Positions 51,573 through 61,378 of a DNA stretch of 64,000 bases are shown here, one piece after another. Every line of letters begins with the position of its first letter. Position 1 is the first letter of the stretch. Source of the stretch: Bacillus shivajii (GTDB lineage: Bacteria; Bacillota; Bacilli; Bacillales; Salisediminibacteriaceae); the NCBI RefSeq assembly GCF_020519665.1, contig NZ_CP084703.1:3286001-3350000 (forward strand). The letters are read 5' to 3'. A model generated the notes under the pieces. It ran no database searches. It was not told the origin of the DNA and was given only the letters and a program-made list of their open reading frames with translations. Made by a program: the position numbers and the translations under genes.

Positions 51573-52538
51573 ATGAATGAACAACATCCCCCCCTATCTT
51601 TCGGGGAAAAAAGATACCACACATGGAATTCTCATTTAAAAAGAACGTTTGGTGAAAAAATCTTTAAAGTCCCATTAGATGCTGGTTTTGATTGTCCAAA
51701 TCGCGATGGAAACGTCGCAAGTGGTGGCTGTACATTTTGTAGTGAGCGTGGCTCAGGAGACTTCGCTGGTAACCGCAAAGATGATCTTGTCACTCAATTT
51801 ACAACAATTAAAGAAAAGCTCCATAATAAATGGAAAAAAGGAAAGTATATCGGTTACTTTCAAGCGTATACAAATACGTACGCGCCTGTTGAAGAACTGC
51901 GTGAAATGTTTGAAGTGATTTTAGAACAAGAGGACGTCGTCGGCCTTTCCATCGCGACTCGCCCTGATTGCCTTCCTGATGACGTCGTTGAATACTTAGC
52001 TGAATTAAACGAACGAACGTACCTTTGGGTAGAATTAGGATTACAAACCGTCCACGACCGAACAGGTGACTTAATTAATCGAGCACATGATTACCAATGT
52101 TATGTTGATGGAGTAAACAAATTAAGAAAACATAACATTCGTGTATGCTCTCATATCATTAATGGTCTTCCACTTGAAGATTACAATATGATGATGGAAA
52201 CTGCTCGAGAAGTTGCAAAGCTTGACGTTCAAGGAATCAAGATTCACTTACTGCATTTATTAAAAAAGACACCGATGGTAAAACAATATGAAAAAGGGAT
52301 GCTCGAATTTATGAGTTTAGACGAATACGTCAAGCTCGTCTGTGACCAACTTGAAGTGATCCCCTCATCAATGATTGTCCATCGATTAACTGGAGATGGT
52401 CCAGCAGATTTAATGATCGGCCCAATGTGGAGTTTGAATAAATGGGACGTATTAAACTCGATTGACCATGAATTAAAACGCCGTAACAGCTGGCAAGGAA
52501 AATATTACAACGCACAAAAGGAGGTTCCATCAAAATGA
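51573..52538 (+). CDS. ytqA: YtqA, radical SAM protein
   Basis: A 321-residue radical SAM protein of the TIGR01212 type. The cluster motif is within 'DAGFDCPNRDGNVASGGCTFC' (first Cys near residue 37, then CxxC at the end). The family's 'YFQAYTNTYAP' near residue 96 and 'ELGLQTVHDRTGDLINRAHDY' near residue 157 follow. Its reaction is unknown. It overlaps ytqB by four bases (ATGA), and the pair is also adjacent in B. subtilis. Confidence 0.92.
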   Translation: MNEQHPPLSFGEKRYHTWNSHLKRTFGEKIFKVPLDAGFDCPNRDGNVASGGCTFCSERGSGDFAGNRKDDLVTQFTTIKEKLHNKWKKGKYIGYFQAYTNTYAPVEELREMFEVILEQEDVVGLSIATRPDCLPDDVVEYLAELNERTYLWVELGLQTVHDRTGDLINRAHDYQCYVDGVNKLRKHNIRVCSHIINGLPLEDYNMMMETAREVAKLDVQGIKIHLLHLLKKTPMVKQYEKGMLEFMSLDEYVKLVCDQLEVIPSSMIVHRLTGDGPADLMIGPMWSLNKWDVLNSIDHELKRRNSWQGKYYNAQKEVPSK

Positions 52539-53107
52539 AGCTTGACGGAATCCTTCCTTTTGCCCGAACATTATTAGAAAAATCCGTTCCTGTTAATGGT
52601 GTTGCAATCGACGCCACTGCTGGGAATGGCCACGACACCGTTTTTCTCGCAAAACTGGTTAAAGAACACGGTACTGTATACAGTTTCGATGTTCAAGAGC
52701 AAGCGATTGAAAAAACAAACCAACGAATTCAAGAGCAAGATGTAAAAACTCAAGTTCAAGTCATCCATGATGGTCATGAGAACATTGACTTGTATTTAAA
52801 ACAAGAACATCAAAACGGGATTAACGGGGCCATTTTTAACTTAGGATACTTGCCTGGTAGTGATAAGACTGTTACGACAACCCCTGATACAACAATTGAA
52901 GCGATCGGCAAAATTTTAAACGAGTTAAAAAAAGAAGGTATTCTCGTTTTAGTCGTTTATCATGGTCACCATGAAGGGAAAGTAGAAAAAGATCAACTAC
53001 TCCCCTTTGTTCGTAACTTGCCTCAAGAGGACTATCACGTGTTAGAATACCAATTTACAAACCAAAAAAATGATCCACCTTTTATTATAGCAATAGAAAA
53101 AAGATAA
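52535..53107 (+). CDS. ytqB: YtqB, class I SAM-dependent methyltransferase
   Basis: A 190-residue methyltransferase of the rRNA-methylase-like group. The SAM motif 'VAIDATAGNGHDTVFLAKL' is at about residues 21-39, and the later 'GAIFNLGYLPGSD' near residue 100 resembles an N/D-PPY-type motif, ending 'DPPFIIAIEK'. Substrate not known; an RNA is likely. Start overlaps the ytqA stop by four bases. Terminator at 53119-53147. Confidence 0.92.
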   Translation: MKLDGILPFARTLLEKSVPVNGVAIDATAGNGHDTVFLAKLVKEHGTVYSFDVQEQAIEKTNQRIQEQDVKTQVQVIHDGHENIDLYLKQEHQNGINGAIFNLGYLPGSDKTVTTTPDTTIEAIGKILNELKKEGILVLVVYHGHHEGKVEKDQLLPFVRNLPQEDYHVLEYQFTNQKNDPPFIIAIEKR

Positions 53108-53118
53108 GATCGACCTGA

Positions 53119-53147
53119 AGTGAGCCTAACTAAGCTCGCTTTTTTTA
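53119..53147 (+). terminator. Terminator of the ltaE-ytqA-ytqB unit
   Basis: AGTGAGC (53119-53125) pairs with GCTCGCT (53134-53140) with a G-T pair, then T7. Confidence 0.8.
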
Positions 53148-53154
53148 TACTTTT

Positions 53155-53581
53155 GGCTCTTTTCGCATAGATTGTTGTTTTTAAACAATATTTTTAGCTT
53201 TGTTACGCTACAAGCGGACGCTTTCACCTCTAGGCACAAGTGCGACATCTGGGCACAAGCGCGACATCTATTCAAGCTTCACTTCGTTTGCTTTCATAGT
53301 GTCTTCTTTGCACCTCTGGGCACAAGCGCGACATCTATTCAAGCTTCACTTCGTTTGCTTTCATAGTGTCTTCTTTGCCGCGGGCAACGCTTCAGCCTCC
53401 TCTTCCCTGCGGGGTCTTCAGCCGTTGCTTTTCTGCTTCTTCCTCTTATAGTTTTTCTCTGACGCTACATGCGTCGAAGCAACTCGTAGCTTACTCGTGA
53501 TGTGAATGCTAGTCGCTGGAGTCGCCGCCTTTCACTCCACCAAGCTTTTTTTTAAAAGCAACAAAGTTTACGAAAAGAGCC
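53155..53581. mobile_element. MITE-like element with internal tandem duplication (copy K)
   Basis: A 427-base element with the same perfect 11-base ends as copy C (GGCTCTTTTCG at 53155, CGAAAAGAGCC ending 53581). Inside, a roughly 66-base block starting near 53240 and 53315 (GGCACAAGCGCGACATC, TTCAAGCTTCACTTCG, TTTGCTTTCATAGTG) occurs twice. Then come the nested hairpin GCAACG/CGTTGC, a GCGTCGAAGCAACTCGTAG block as in the decayed copy at 1660-1870, and GGAGTCGCCGCCTTTC. ORFs here are non-coding. It fills the gap between ytqB and the next gene. Confidence 0.78.
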
Positions 53582-53756
53582 ATAATTTTAAAGGTGAAAC
53601 ATTCCGATAACGAAACCGACTCGAGGTATGGGTATTGTATATTGCGTACTATATCAAATGGTTCAGAATCACTCGGGTTACTTCATTCTCCATCTTTTTT
53701 TTACAATGTATAAACCAAAGAAGGAATTTGCATTCTAATATTAAGGAGGTGTGATA

Positions 53757-54329
53757 ATGGGAAGGGATGATAAATGGAATGACATCATTGATTTACGAAT
53801 ACAACTTTGGGAGAAGATATACAGCTATTGGGTTGAAGAAACACTCTTTACATTTAATTGGTGGTTACTATTAACAACTGCTATTGGCATATTTATCGTG
53901 TGGTTCATTCTGTTGAACAAAAAGATCATTATTGAAATTATCGCCTTTGGACTTTTAATCTCTACGTTCGCTTTTATCTTAGATTTAATTGGCATTACGA
54001 TGGTGCTCTGGTCATATCCCGATAGAATACTCCCTTTATTGCAACCGACTTTAGAAATTCATAAATTACATATGCCGATTATTTATATGTTAATTTATCA
54101 ATATTTTCGGTCATGGATACCCTTTATCATAGTAATTACAATCACTTCATTTGTGTTCTCTTTTGTATTAGAGCCTTTATTAGAATGGCTAAACATTTAC
54201 GAAGCTTATCATTGGCACCACATTTATTCATTTCCAATCTATATTGCTCTTGCAATCATCTTTAAGTGGACAATCGAAAAATTGAAAAACGTTGAAAAGC
54301 GTCATCGAGAGAACGATCATTATTCTTAA
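53757..54329 (+). CDS. CBO0543-like membrane protein
   Basis: A 190-residue protein with about five membrane segments and a hydrophilic N-terminus (MGRDDKWNDIIDLRIQLWEK). The pattern WKW/Y, 'LWSYPDRILPLL' and 'HWHHIYSFPIY' fits the CBO0543 family of spore-former membrane proteins of unknown function. The ATG at 53757 follows AAGGAGGTG; a GTG two codons earlier overlaps that site. Single gene with a shared terminator. The family assignment is from memory of its motif pattern. Confidence 0.7.
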   Translation: MGRDDKWNDIIDLRIQLWEKIYSYWVEETLFTFNWWLLLTTAIGIFIVWFILLNKKIIIEIIAFGLLISTFAFILDLIGITMVLWSYPDRILPLLQPTLEIHKLHMPIIYMLIYQYFRSWIPFIIVITITSFVFSFVLEPLLEWLNIYEAYHWHHIYSFPIYIALAIIFKWTIEKLKNVEKRHRENDHYS

Positions 54330-54339
54330 TATATAATGA

Positions 54340-54378
54340 AACGCATGAGAGCTACCTTTCCCTCTCATGCGTTCCTAG
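54340..54378. terminator. Bidirectional terminator between the CBO0543-like gene and ytpB
   Basis: A perfect 12-base stem: AACGCATGAGAG (54340-54351) with CTCTCATGCGTT (54362-54373). Confidence 0.8.
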
Positions 54379-54383
54379 TTTCT

Positions 54384-55448
54384 TTACGTCCCACTTTTTC
54401 GGCGGTATACCCATCCATTCATGTAGAAAAAAAATGTTGGTGCGCCACCACGTTGGATCAGACGTTTCCCCTTCAGTTTTAATTCTCGATCTTTTTTTAC
54501 TTTATCATCTGCTAAATAAATTGCTAATAAACCGTTATTAATTAATTTATGAAATTTACTGTCAGGCATCGTCGATAGTGATTCATCTGCTTTTTTAAAG
54601 AAATGCTCCATTCGTTCAAGCATCTCTTCATCATTTTCATAATAAAAACAGAAATTCAAATCGCCACCCTCGCGGTCTTCTTCCTGATCAATAAAGTAGT
54701 CCATTAAAATATGTAACCCTTGTACGAAAGGGAAGTACCCTTTTTTTATTAATATCGCATCATTTTCCGTTAAGTTTCGTTCGCTTGCAGAATAAGCCGT
54801 TAAACAAAAAATCCCAAGAGTAGAACCCGCACATGCTGAAAACTCATACCAGTTCATTGGAGGAACTTGTTGTTGATATTTTTCAAACCACGTTTTTAAA
54901 CGAGGAACACGTTCATCATGAACAACATGTTTATGAACTTGCAGATCACAATAAATTTCAGCTAAAAAAAGAATCTCCTTTTTTACAGCTGAATAATTAG
55001 GAAAGCTTGCCACACAATCTTGGCACGTCTTTACTAAATCGAGCAAATAACCACCATCATCTTTATCATTACGAAACCGATAATAGTCTCGTAAAGGAGC
55101 GCCAGGAGTTAATGCATCTGGCATTGATTCATGGAGCGAAGCAAAATCGTTAGGATCAAGTGACGTACTTCGGTCACATAAGTTATCCAAATAATCACTG
55201 ATTGTTTGGTAGGCTACAATAAAACGAATGACATCCTTCCTTTTTTCACCGGCTAGTAAACCATATATCGCACCACCTTCACAGTGAAAGGTTTTCGTCT
55301 CAATACTAGCTAATGCTTGTGATCGCAATTCTTTATCAGGGATTTGTCGTGCCTTCTCTTTCCATTCATCTAAATATTCATGTACAACCGGGATGACTTC
55401 TTTATATATTTTAAACATTAATGTCCAAGATTTCGTTGGAACCCTCAC
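54384..55448 (-). CDS. ytpB: YtpB, tetraprenyl-beta-curcumene synthase family (DUF2600)
   Basis: A 354-residue all-helical terpene synthase-like protein of the DUF2600 family. B. subtilis YtpB makes C35 and related terpenes from long prenyl diphosphates. The aspartate-rich 'YQTISDYLDNLCDRS' (about residues 80-94) and a second acidic 'YFIDQEEDREGGDLNFCFYYEND' (about residues 248-270) are probable metal-diphosphate sites. The GTG start at 55448 follows GGAGGG. It is downstream of ytpA, as in B. subtilis, where the products are linked to spores and stress tolerance. Confidence 0.9.
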   Translation of the reverse strand: MRVPTKSWTLMFKIYKEVIPVVHEYLDEWKEKARQIPDKELRSQALASIETKTFHCEGGAIYGLLAGEKRKDVIRFIVAYQTISDYLDNLCDRSTSLDPNDFASLHESMPDALTPGAPLRDYYRFRNDKDDGGYLLDLVKTCQDCVASFPNYSAVKKEILFLAEIYCDLQVHKHVVHDERVPRLKTWFEKYQQQVPPMNWYEFSACAGSTLGIFCLTAYSASERNLTENDAILIKKGYFPFVQGLHILMDYFIDQEEDREGGDLNFCFYYENDEEMLERMEHFFKKADESLSTMPDSKFHKLINNGLLAIYLADDKVKKDRELKLKGKRLIQRGGAPTFFFYMNGWVYRRKSGT

Positions 55449-55499
55449 AATAACCCTCCGTCAAAAATATCGATTTCATACTGTTTGCTGCTAAAAACA

Positions 55500-56288
55500 T
55501 TACCACGCTTCATGAAGTGTGACAAACCCTAATAAATGGGCTAACACTTCTTCTTTTCCAGGATCGTTAAGCACCTCATGGTAAACTTCAGGCCATTCTT
55601 TATAATATTTATCGGTTAACGGTAATGCATCGAACCAACGTTTTACTTCCTGTTTATTCACAATCCGGTCGTCACCACCTTGTGTTACTAAGAGCGGAAC
55701 GTCAGGAAGTGAATCTGTGTTCTTATGTGCTTTTTCCATTGCCTTACATAGTTCCTGGTACCATCTAACACTGACATGTTTTATGAGGCGATCATCGGCT
55801 TTATCACGCTTTCTCATCCATTCGTCACGCGTTCCCGAGCCAGACTCTAGCCCAGATGGAAACAATACTTTCGGTGCAACCCCATTTAACACATAACTTG
55901 CTACTTTTTTATATGCAGGAGGATTATTGACAAGGCCAAGACATGGTGAAGATAAGATTGCGACATTTGGCAGCTCACTCTTTTGCAAACTCATGAGTGT
56001 ATGAATCGAGATCAGCCCACCCATGCTATGACCAAGTAGTGTGATTGGAAGCTCGTACTTCCTTGCTTCTGTCAGCCAGCTTTTTACGACATTTATATAA
56101 TTTGAAAATCGGTCAACATGTCCGCGGGGGCCCTCCGTTGTCCCTTGTCCTGGTAAATCACCCATAATCACATGATAACCGAGCCCTGTTAGTTGTTTAA
56201 CAACCCATTGATATCTTACATGATATTCTCCAGCTCCATGAACAATCACAAATACCCCTTTAGCTTTTTCTGATTCCCACTTCCACAT
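55500..56288 (-). CDS. ytpA: YtpA, alpha/beta-hydrolase (lysophospholipase / monoacylglycerol lipase family)
   Basis: A 262-residue alpha/beta hydrolase. 'VIVHGAGEYHVRYQW' forms the oxyanion region (about residues 16-30), the nucleophile elbow is 'LLGHSMGGL' (Ser near residue 89), and 'VTQGGDDRIVN' and 'EVYHEVLND' carry the acid and His. B. subtilis YtpA is reported to act as a phospholipase forming the lysophospholipid bacilysocin. The ATG at 56288 (after AAAGGG) matches the orthologue's MWxW start and is preferred to the longer frame at 56330. Operon with ytpB, about 50 bases downstream. Confidence 0.87.
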   Translation of the reverse strand: MWKWESEKAKGVFVIVHGAGEYHVRYQWVVKQLTGLGYHVIMGDLPGQGTTEGPRGHVDRFSNYINVVKSWLTEARKYELPITLLGHSMGGLISIHTLMSLQKSELPNVAILSSPCLGLVNNPPAYKKVASYVLNGVAPKVLFPSGLESGSGTRDEWMRKRDKADDRLIKHVSVRWYQELCKAMEKAHKNTDSLPDVPLLVTQGGDDRIVNKQEVKRWFDALPLTDKYYKEWPEVYHEVLNDPGKEEVLAHLLGFVTLHEAW

Positions 56289-56441
56289 TTCTTTCATCCC
56301 TTTCACAGGTAATGTTCTATTTATCATCATTCCCTATATTACGCTCGTTCGTCAAGAAAAAACTCATTCATTCTTTCTATTCGAAAAATTTGTTACACTA
56401 TCATAAGGAATGATATTTTACGATGATGGAGGGATGTTCAA

Positions 56442-56972
56442 TTGCTTTATCCTTATAAAAATAAATGGCCTAAGATCAATGAGACGGTCTTTCTCGCTGA
56501 CGGAGTAATTGTCACAGGTGATGTTGAAATAGGTGAAAAATCAAGTTTATGGTTTAACACAGTGATTCGCGGTGACGTTGCGCCAACAGTTATTGGAAAA
56601 AATGTGAACGTTCAAGATAATAGCGTTTTACATCAAAGTCCAAATAATCCTCTCATTCTAGAAGATGGTGTAACGATCGGTCATCAATGTATTTTACATA
56701 GCTGCGTCATTCGAAAAGATGCATTAGTTGGTATGGGATCAACGATCTTAGACGGTGCTGAAATAGGTGAAGGAGCATTTATAGGTGCAGGCAGCCTCGT
56801 CCCACAAGGAAAAAAAATCCCGCCAAATACATTAGCATTTGGTCGTCCAGCAAAAATCGTTCGTGATCTTACAGAAGAGGATATAAATGATATGCAAAGG
56901 ATTCAGCGCGAGTATGTGGAGAAAGGCCAACATTATAAAGAAGTAATTGAAGAAATGAAAAAAAATAAGTAA
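56442..56972 (+). CDS. ytoA: YtoA, gamma-carbonic anhydrase-like protein
   Basis: A 176-residue left-handed beta-helix protein with hexapeptide repeats. 'VIRGDVAPTVIGKNVNVQDN' with three expected metal histidines ('VLHQSPN', 'IGHQCILHSC') resembles gamma-class carbonic anhydrases. Activity is unproven for most bacterial relatives. The start is TTG at 56442, after GGAGGGATG, giving MLYPYKNKWP. Single gene, terminator at 56999-57029. Confidence 0.88.
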   Translation: MLYPYKNKWPKINETVFLADGVIVTGDVEIGEKSSLWFNTVIRGDVAPTVIGKNVNVQDNSVLHQSPNNPLILEDGVTIGHQCILHSCVIRKDALVGMGSTILDGAEIGEGAFIGAGSLVPQGKKIPPNTLAFGRPAKIVRDLTEEDINDMQRIQREYVEKGQHYKEVIEEMKKNK

Positions 56973-56998
56973 TCTTTATAAAACATAAAGCCCTTTTG

Positions 56999-57029
56999 AA
57001 AAAGCCCATTGTTAGGGCTTTTTCTTTTG
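56999..57029 (+). terminator. Terminator of ytoA
   Basis: AAAAAGCCC (56999-57007) pairs with GGGCTTTTT (57015-57023), then CTTTT. Confidence 0.88.
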
Positions 57030-57274
57030 TAGCAGATAGCTGTACTTTAGATTGTTCACCTTAAGGAGTGGTCGAAGCAACCATAGATTACCTTTCTCTT
57101 CATTCTTTCTGAGTAACTTCAGCAATACAGCTTCATGATTTCCTTTCTTCTTCTTTTCCACATCGCAAGGGCTTCATAGCTGAGCGTTTTTTGCTGGCTT
57201 TCATAACTCAGATTTTAAGCGCTTTAACTCTATAGGTACCCATATGACACCATCCTCTTCACAAAACAAGGGCA

Positions 57275-57312
57275 AAAAAAACAAAGAAGATTAGCTCCTC
57301 TTTGTTCTTTCA
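57275..57312 (-). terminator. Terminator of metK
   Basis: On the minus strand AACAAAGAGGA pairs with TCTTCTTTGTT, followed by a T run. The stretch 57030-57274 upstream on the plus strand shows no gene. Confidence 0.75.
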
Positions 57313-57321
57313 TATAACACA

Positions 57322-58533
57322 TTATTTTTTTTCGCCATTTGCTGCTTGTTCTTTAATAATTTCTGCTTTGTCCGTACGCTCCCAAGGTAGGTCAACATCT
57401 GTACGACCAAAGTGTCCATATGCCGCAGTCTGTTTATAGATCGGGCGTCGTAAGTCAAGCATTTTAATAATTCCTGCTGGGCGCAAGTCAAAGTTATTAC
57501 GAACAACTTCAACTAAAACATCTTCAGATACTTTGCCTGTTCCGAAGGTGTCGATCGCAATTGATACAGGCTGTGCAACACCAATTGCGTATGCAAGTTG
57601 TACTTCACAACGATCTGCAAGACCTGATGCAACAATGTTTTTCGCTACGTAACGAGCGGCATATGCTGCTGATCGGTCTACTTTCGTTGCATCTTTACCA
57701 GAGAATGCACCGCCGCCGTGACGAGCATAACCTCCGTAAGTGTCAACAATAATCTTTCTGCCTGTTAAACCAGCATCACCTTGAGGACCACCGATTACAA
57801 AACGGCCCGTTGGATTGATGAAGTATTTTGTTTTATCATCTAGAAGATTCGCTGGAACAACGGGTTTAATGACGTGCTCATGCAAGTCTTTTTTAATTTG
57901 ATCAAGGGTTATTTCTGGGTGATGCTGTGTTGAGATGACGATCGTATCAACTCTTATTGGCTGATCATTTTCATCATATTCAATCGTAACTTGTGTTTTA
58001 GCATCTGGTCGTAGGTAATCGATCGTTTCATTTTTACGAACTTCACTCAAGCGGCGTGCCAATTTATGAGATAAAGAAATTGGCAGTGGCATAAGTTCTT
58101 CTGTTTGGTTATCTGCATATCCAAACATTAACCCTTGGTCACCAGCTCCAATTGCCTCGATTTCTTCCTCTGTCATTTGGCCTTCTCGTGCTTCAAGCGC
58201 TTGGTCAACACCTTGTGCAATATCTGCGGATTGTTCATCAATAGATGTTAAAACAGCACATGTTTCATAGTCAAAACCGTATTTTGCACGAGTGTAGCCA
58301 ATTCCCTTTACCGTTTCACGAACGATTTTTGGAATATCTACATACGTTGAAGTTGAAATCTCCCCCGCTACTAACACAAGTCCTGTGTTCACTGACGTTT
58401 CACAAGCAACACGTGCATTTGGATCATTTTTCATGATCTCATCTAAAATTGCATCTGAAATTTGGTCACAAATTTTATCCGGGTGACCTTCCGTGACTGA
58501 TTCAGAAGTAAACAAACGACGTTTCTCTGCCAC
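57322..58533 (-). CDS. metK: S-adenosylmethionine synthetase
   Basis: A 403-residue enzyme making SAM from methionine and ATP. '[17 protein letters not shown]' (about residues 11-27), '[12 protein letters not shown]' (about residue 118, ATP site) and '[19 protein letters not shown]' (about residue 273, the flexible-loop lysine) are all intact. The SAM-I riboswitch upstream shows feedback control by its own product. ATG with GAGGTACG. Single-gene unit. Confidence 0.98.
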   Translation of the reverse strand: MAEKRRLFTSESVTEGHPDKICDQISDAILDEIMKNDPNARVACETSVNTGLVLVAGEISTSTYVDIPKIVRETVKGIGYTRAKYGFDYETCAVLTSIDEQSADIAQGVDQALEAREGQMTEEEIEAIGAGDQGLMFGYADNQTEELMPLPISLSHKLARRLSEVRKNETIDYLRPDAKTQVTIEYDENDQPIRVDTIVISTQHHPEITLDQIKKDLHEHVIKPVVPANLLDDKTKYFINPTGRFVIGGPQGDAGLTGRKIIVDTYGGYARHGGGAFSGKDATKVDRSAAYAARYVAKNIVASGLADRCEVQLAYAIGVAQPVSIAIDTFGTGKVSEDVLVEVVRNNFDLRPAGIIKMLDLRRPIYKQTAAYGHFGRTDVDLPWERTDKAEIIKEQAANGEKK

Positions 58534-58696
58534 AGTACGTACCTCCTTCGTAATATCTATCCTATAGGATATGTTTATTGAATTGACGGTACTCGTTCTC
58601 CCAGCAGAATGGTATAAATCAGTTTCAATAGTTACCTTAACTAGAAAAGGAGACTAATGCTCTGCTTTTCACAACAATTTTAAAGTAATTAAAAAA

Positions 58697-58722
58697 ACCT
58701 TTTCCCTAGCGAGGAAAAGGTT
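58697..58722 (-). terminator. SAM riboswitch terminator before metK
   Basis: On the minus strand AACCTTTTCC pairs with GGGAAAAGGTT (58722-58697), followed by T7. Confidence 0.92.
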
Positions 58723-58742
58723 ATGTCCCATTCGCCTTTCAC

Positions 58743-58864
58743 CTCTTATCGGTCAAGACATACTCGTAGATACGCCTTGCAGGTTAGCACCGTTCATCAT
58801 TTTTGATGTGATGATGGTTGCTGGGCTTCGTCGGGCCTGTCCCTCCGCCTACTCGGGATAAGAG
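58743..58864 (-). promoter_or_regulatory. SAM-I (S-box) riboswitch of metK
   Basis: On the minus strand: CTCTTATCCCGAG, then GGCGGAGGGAC, GGCCCGACGAAGCCC, GGCAACC-type (CAGCAACC), GGTGCTAACCTGC and closing GATAAGAG. All S-box helices are recognisable. The terminator at 58697-58722 follows. Confidence 0.95.
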
Positions 58865-58879
58865 TATCCGTTCGCAAAA

Positions 58880-58908
58880 AGAATAACTGATTTTCGGTAA
58901 ACTGTCAA
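58880..58908 (-). promoter_or_regulatory. Promoter of the metK riboswitch transcript
   Basis: TTGACA (complement of 58903-58908), 17-base spacer, TATTCT (complement of 58880-58885), about 15 bases before the aptamer. Confidence 0.82.
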
Positions 58909-59346
58909 CAGAATCCGCAACAAATAGGCAAAATTAGGCGTTATTAAATTGAGGTACTTGTCGAATTCATGACAATTCATTAAGTCTTATTACACTCATT
59001 TGTCCAAGAGGGGAAAATGAATCTACACGAACAATTAAGTACTCTACCTCTATATCCTTCTTTTATAACATACATAAAATGACGACATATCTTATTTAAA
59101 TTTTGACACACTTATTCTCTCATCATTCATTGAGAAAATACTTTTAACTGAGTAAAACACATTTGCAATTCTCTACGTATTCCATCAATTGACCTACATA
59201 CCGATCAACTCATTTCTTCTATTTATAAACGAATGACCATCATTGATTATAAAACCTTCTTAAAATATGAAATTTCTAATAGGTGAAAAACTGTTTTTAA
59301 AAACGATGCACATTTCAGTACAATTAGTATAGACTATTTAAAAATA
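58909..59346. other. Intergenic region metK / pckA
   Basis: About 440 AT-rich bases. Apart from the promoter signals at the edges I see no ORF with a ribosome binding site, no repeat and no structured RNA. Confidence 0.5.
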
Positions 59347-59357
59347 TGTGTTATACT
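59347..59357 (+). promoter_or_regulatory. Probable CcpN operator / -10 region of pckA
   Basis: TGTGTTATACT fits the CcpN consensus TRTGHYATAYW at all positions. TATACT within it can act as a -10 box. CcpN represses pckA and gapB during growth on sugars in B. subtilis, so an operator overlapping the promoter is expected. Confidence 0.6.
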
Positions 59358-59426
59358 AATTTACAGATTAGATGAAACAAGTTACTAATATAATGGTCTT
59401 GAGTGATGATGAAAGGATGAGATTTC

Positions 59427-61010
59427 ATGAGTACAATCCACTTCGAAACTGAACTTGAACGAATTTTACGTAATGATAATGTGCACACTGATTTGTCAAC
59501 AACTTGCTTAATAGAAAAAGCATTAGAACGCAACGAAGGTCGATTAACATCTACTGGTGCGTTTTGTGCGACTACTGGAAAATATACAGGACGTTCTCCA
59601 AAAGACCGCTTCGTCGTGGAAGAGCGTTCTACTGTAGATAAAGTTGACTGGGGGACGGTAAATCAACCAGTTTCTTCGGATGTATTCGAGCGTTTATACT
59701 TAAAAGTGTTACACTATTTAAGTGAGAAAGATGAACTTTTTGTCCGTCACGGTTTTGCTGGTGCAGACAAAGCACACCGCCTTCCAATTCGCATCGTAAA
59801 TGAGTATGCTTGGCATAACTTATTTGTTCAGCAATTGTTTATTCGCCCAATTGCAGAGGAATTAGCTTCTCTCATTCCTGAGTTTACAATTGTTTCAGCA
59901 CCTGGATTTAAAGCAAATCCTGAAGTAGATGGTACTAAGTCTGAAACATTCATTATGGTTTCTTTGGAAAAACGTACGATCTTAATCGGGGGAACAGAAT
60001 ATGCAGGGGAAATGAAGAAATCGATCTTCTCTGTCATGAATTATTTATTGCCTGAAAGAAATGTCTTGTCGATGCATTGTTCAGCAAATGTAGGTGTTGA
60101 GGGAGACGTTGCTTTATTTTTCGGTTTATCCGGCACAGGGAAAACAACACTTTCAGCTGATCCACATCGTAGCTTAATTGGTGACGATGAACATGGCTGG
60201 TCTAATACTGGTGTATTTAACATTGAAGGTGGTTGTTACGCAAAGTGTATTAACTTGTCAGAAGAAAAAGAGCCACAAATTTATAACGCGATCCGCTTCG
60301 GCTCAGTTTTAGAAAATGTCGTCATCGATGATAATACACGTGAGCCAGATTATGATGACAATTTATATACAGAAAATACGCGTGCTGCTTATCCAATTGA
60401 GTCTATTCCGAATTGTGCGACTCCAAGCATTGCTGGACATCCAAACACGATCATTTTCTTAACAGCAGATGCGTTTGGAGTTTTACCTCCTATCAGCAAA
60501 TTAACGAAAGAGCAAGCAATGTATCATTTCTTATCCGGTTACACAAGTAAACTTGCTGGAACAGAACGTGGTATTACTGAGCCAGAAGCGACGTTTTCAA
60601 CATGCTTTGGTTCACCGTTCTTACCCCTTCCAGCAATGACATATGCGAAAATGCTCGGAGAAAAAATCAATGAACATGACGTAGACGTTTATCTCGTCAA
60701 TACTGGATGGTCTGGTGGTTCGTACGGTATCGGAAAACGAATGAACCTCCCTTATACGCGTGCAATGGTGCAAGCAGCTCTTGAAGGAGAACTAAAATCA
60801 GCAGAAACAGTAAAAGATCCAATCTTCGGTTTAAATGTCCCACTTCATTGCCCTGGTGTTCCAGATGAAGTGCTTCAGCCAAGAGAAACTTGGACAGATA
60901 AAGAAGCATATGACAAAAAAGCAACAGAACTCGCACAGCAATTTAAAGCCAACTTCAAAAAATTCGAAGACGTTCCTGCAGAAGTGATAAATGCAGGACC
61001 AACAGTTTAA
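59427..61010 (+). CDS. pckA: Phosphoenolpyruvate carboxykinase (ATP)
   Basis: A 527-residue gluconeogenic enzyme converting oxaloacetate to phosphoenolpyruvate with ATP. The kinase P-loop '[15 protein letters not shown]' is at about residues 232-246, 'GDDEHGWSN' follows near residue 252, and '[19 protein letters not shown]' near residue 379 holds substrate-binding residues. Length is normal. ATG after AAAGGATGAG. Likely repressed under glycolytic growth through the CcpN-type site upstream. Terminator at 61024-61057. Confidence 0.97.
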   Translation: MSTIHFETELERILRNDNVHTDLSTTCLIEKALERNEGRLTSTGAFCATTGKYTGRSPKDRFVVEERSTVDKVDWGTVNQPVSSDVFERLYLKVLHYLSEKDELFVRHGFAGADKAHRLPIRIVNEYAWHNLFVQQLFIRPIAEELASLIPEFTIVSAPGFKANPEVDGTKSETFIMVSLEKRTILIGGTEYAGEMKKSIFSVMNYLLPERNVLSMHCSANVGVEGDVALFFGLSGTGKTTLSADPHRSLIGDDEHGWSNTGVFNIEGGCYAKCINLSEEKEPQIYNAIRFGSVLENVVIDDNTREPDYDDNLYTENTRAAYPIESIPNCATPSIAGHPNTIIFLTADAFGVLPPISKLTKEQAMYHFLSGYTSKLAGTERGITEPEATFSTCFGSPFLPLPAMTYAKMLGEKINEHDVDVYLVNTGWSGGSYGIGKRMNLPYTRAMVQAALEGELKSAETVKDPIFGLNVPLHCPGVPDEVLQPRETWTDKEAYDKKATELAQQFKANFKKFEDVPAEVINAGPTV

Positions 61011-61023
61011 AAGCATAGACACA

Positions 61024-61057
61024 AAGCTTAGGATCATGTCGATCTTAGGCTTTTTTG
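61024..61057 (+). terminator. Terminator of pckA
   Basis: AAGCTTAGGATC (61024-61035) pairs with GATCTTAGGCTT (61041-61052) using G-T pairs, then T4. Confidence 0.78.
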
Positions 61058-61069
61058 ATTTTCTAACCT

Positions 61070-61200
61070 GAAAATAGGTTATGAATTTGGAAGCACATGT
61101 TGCTTCTTCCTCGACTAGCTGTTGCAACGTAGCTGGATGAGTCGGCGCAGCTGTGTTTGTAAAGGAAGAGGCAGTGCTCGTAACGTGCTTCCCAATTAAT
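61070..61200. repeat. Possible repeat remnant before ytlA
   Basis: 'AGGAAGAGGCA' and a GAAGCACATGTTGCTTC hairpin recall the 'GAGGAAGAGGCAC' tail of copies D and I. The similarity is short. ORFs on both strands across 61011-61378 look non-coding. Confidence 0.3.
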
Positions 61201-61378
61201 CTTAAATATAAAACTAAATCTATTTTCATGCATCATCGTGCGAAAATTGATTCGTTCGTATTTTACCTTGTCACAGCTTTTAGATTTTTATCGGACAATT
61301 GGTACTGCCGCACACATTTGTGCTATTCAACATATTTTATCGTATCAGCGTATACCTAATTTTCAGGAGGGTTGGAAG

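Noticed and set aside
53172-53451. Overlapping ORFs in the gap after ytqB
   Set aside because: Encoded by the MITE-like element, with duplicated residues reflecting the DNA duplication.
57030-57274. Possible decayed gene between ytoA and metK
   Set aside because: All frames are interrupted and no family resemblance was found.
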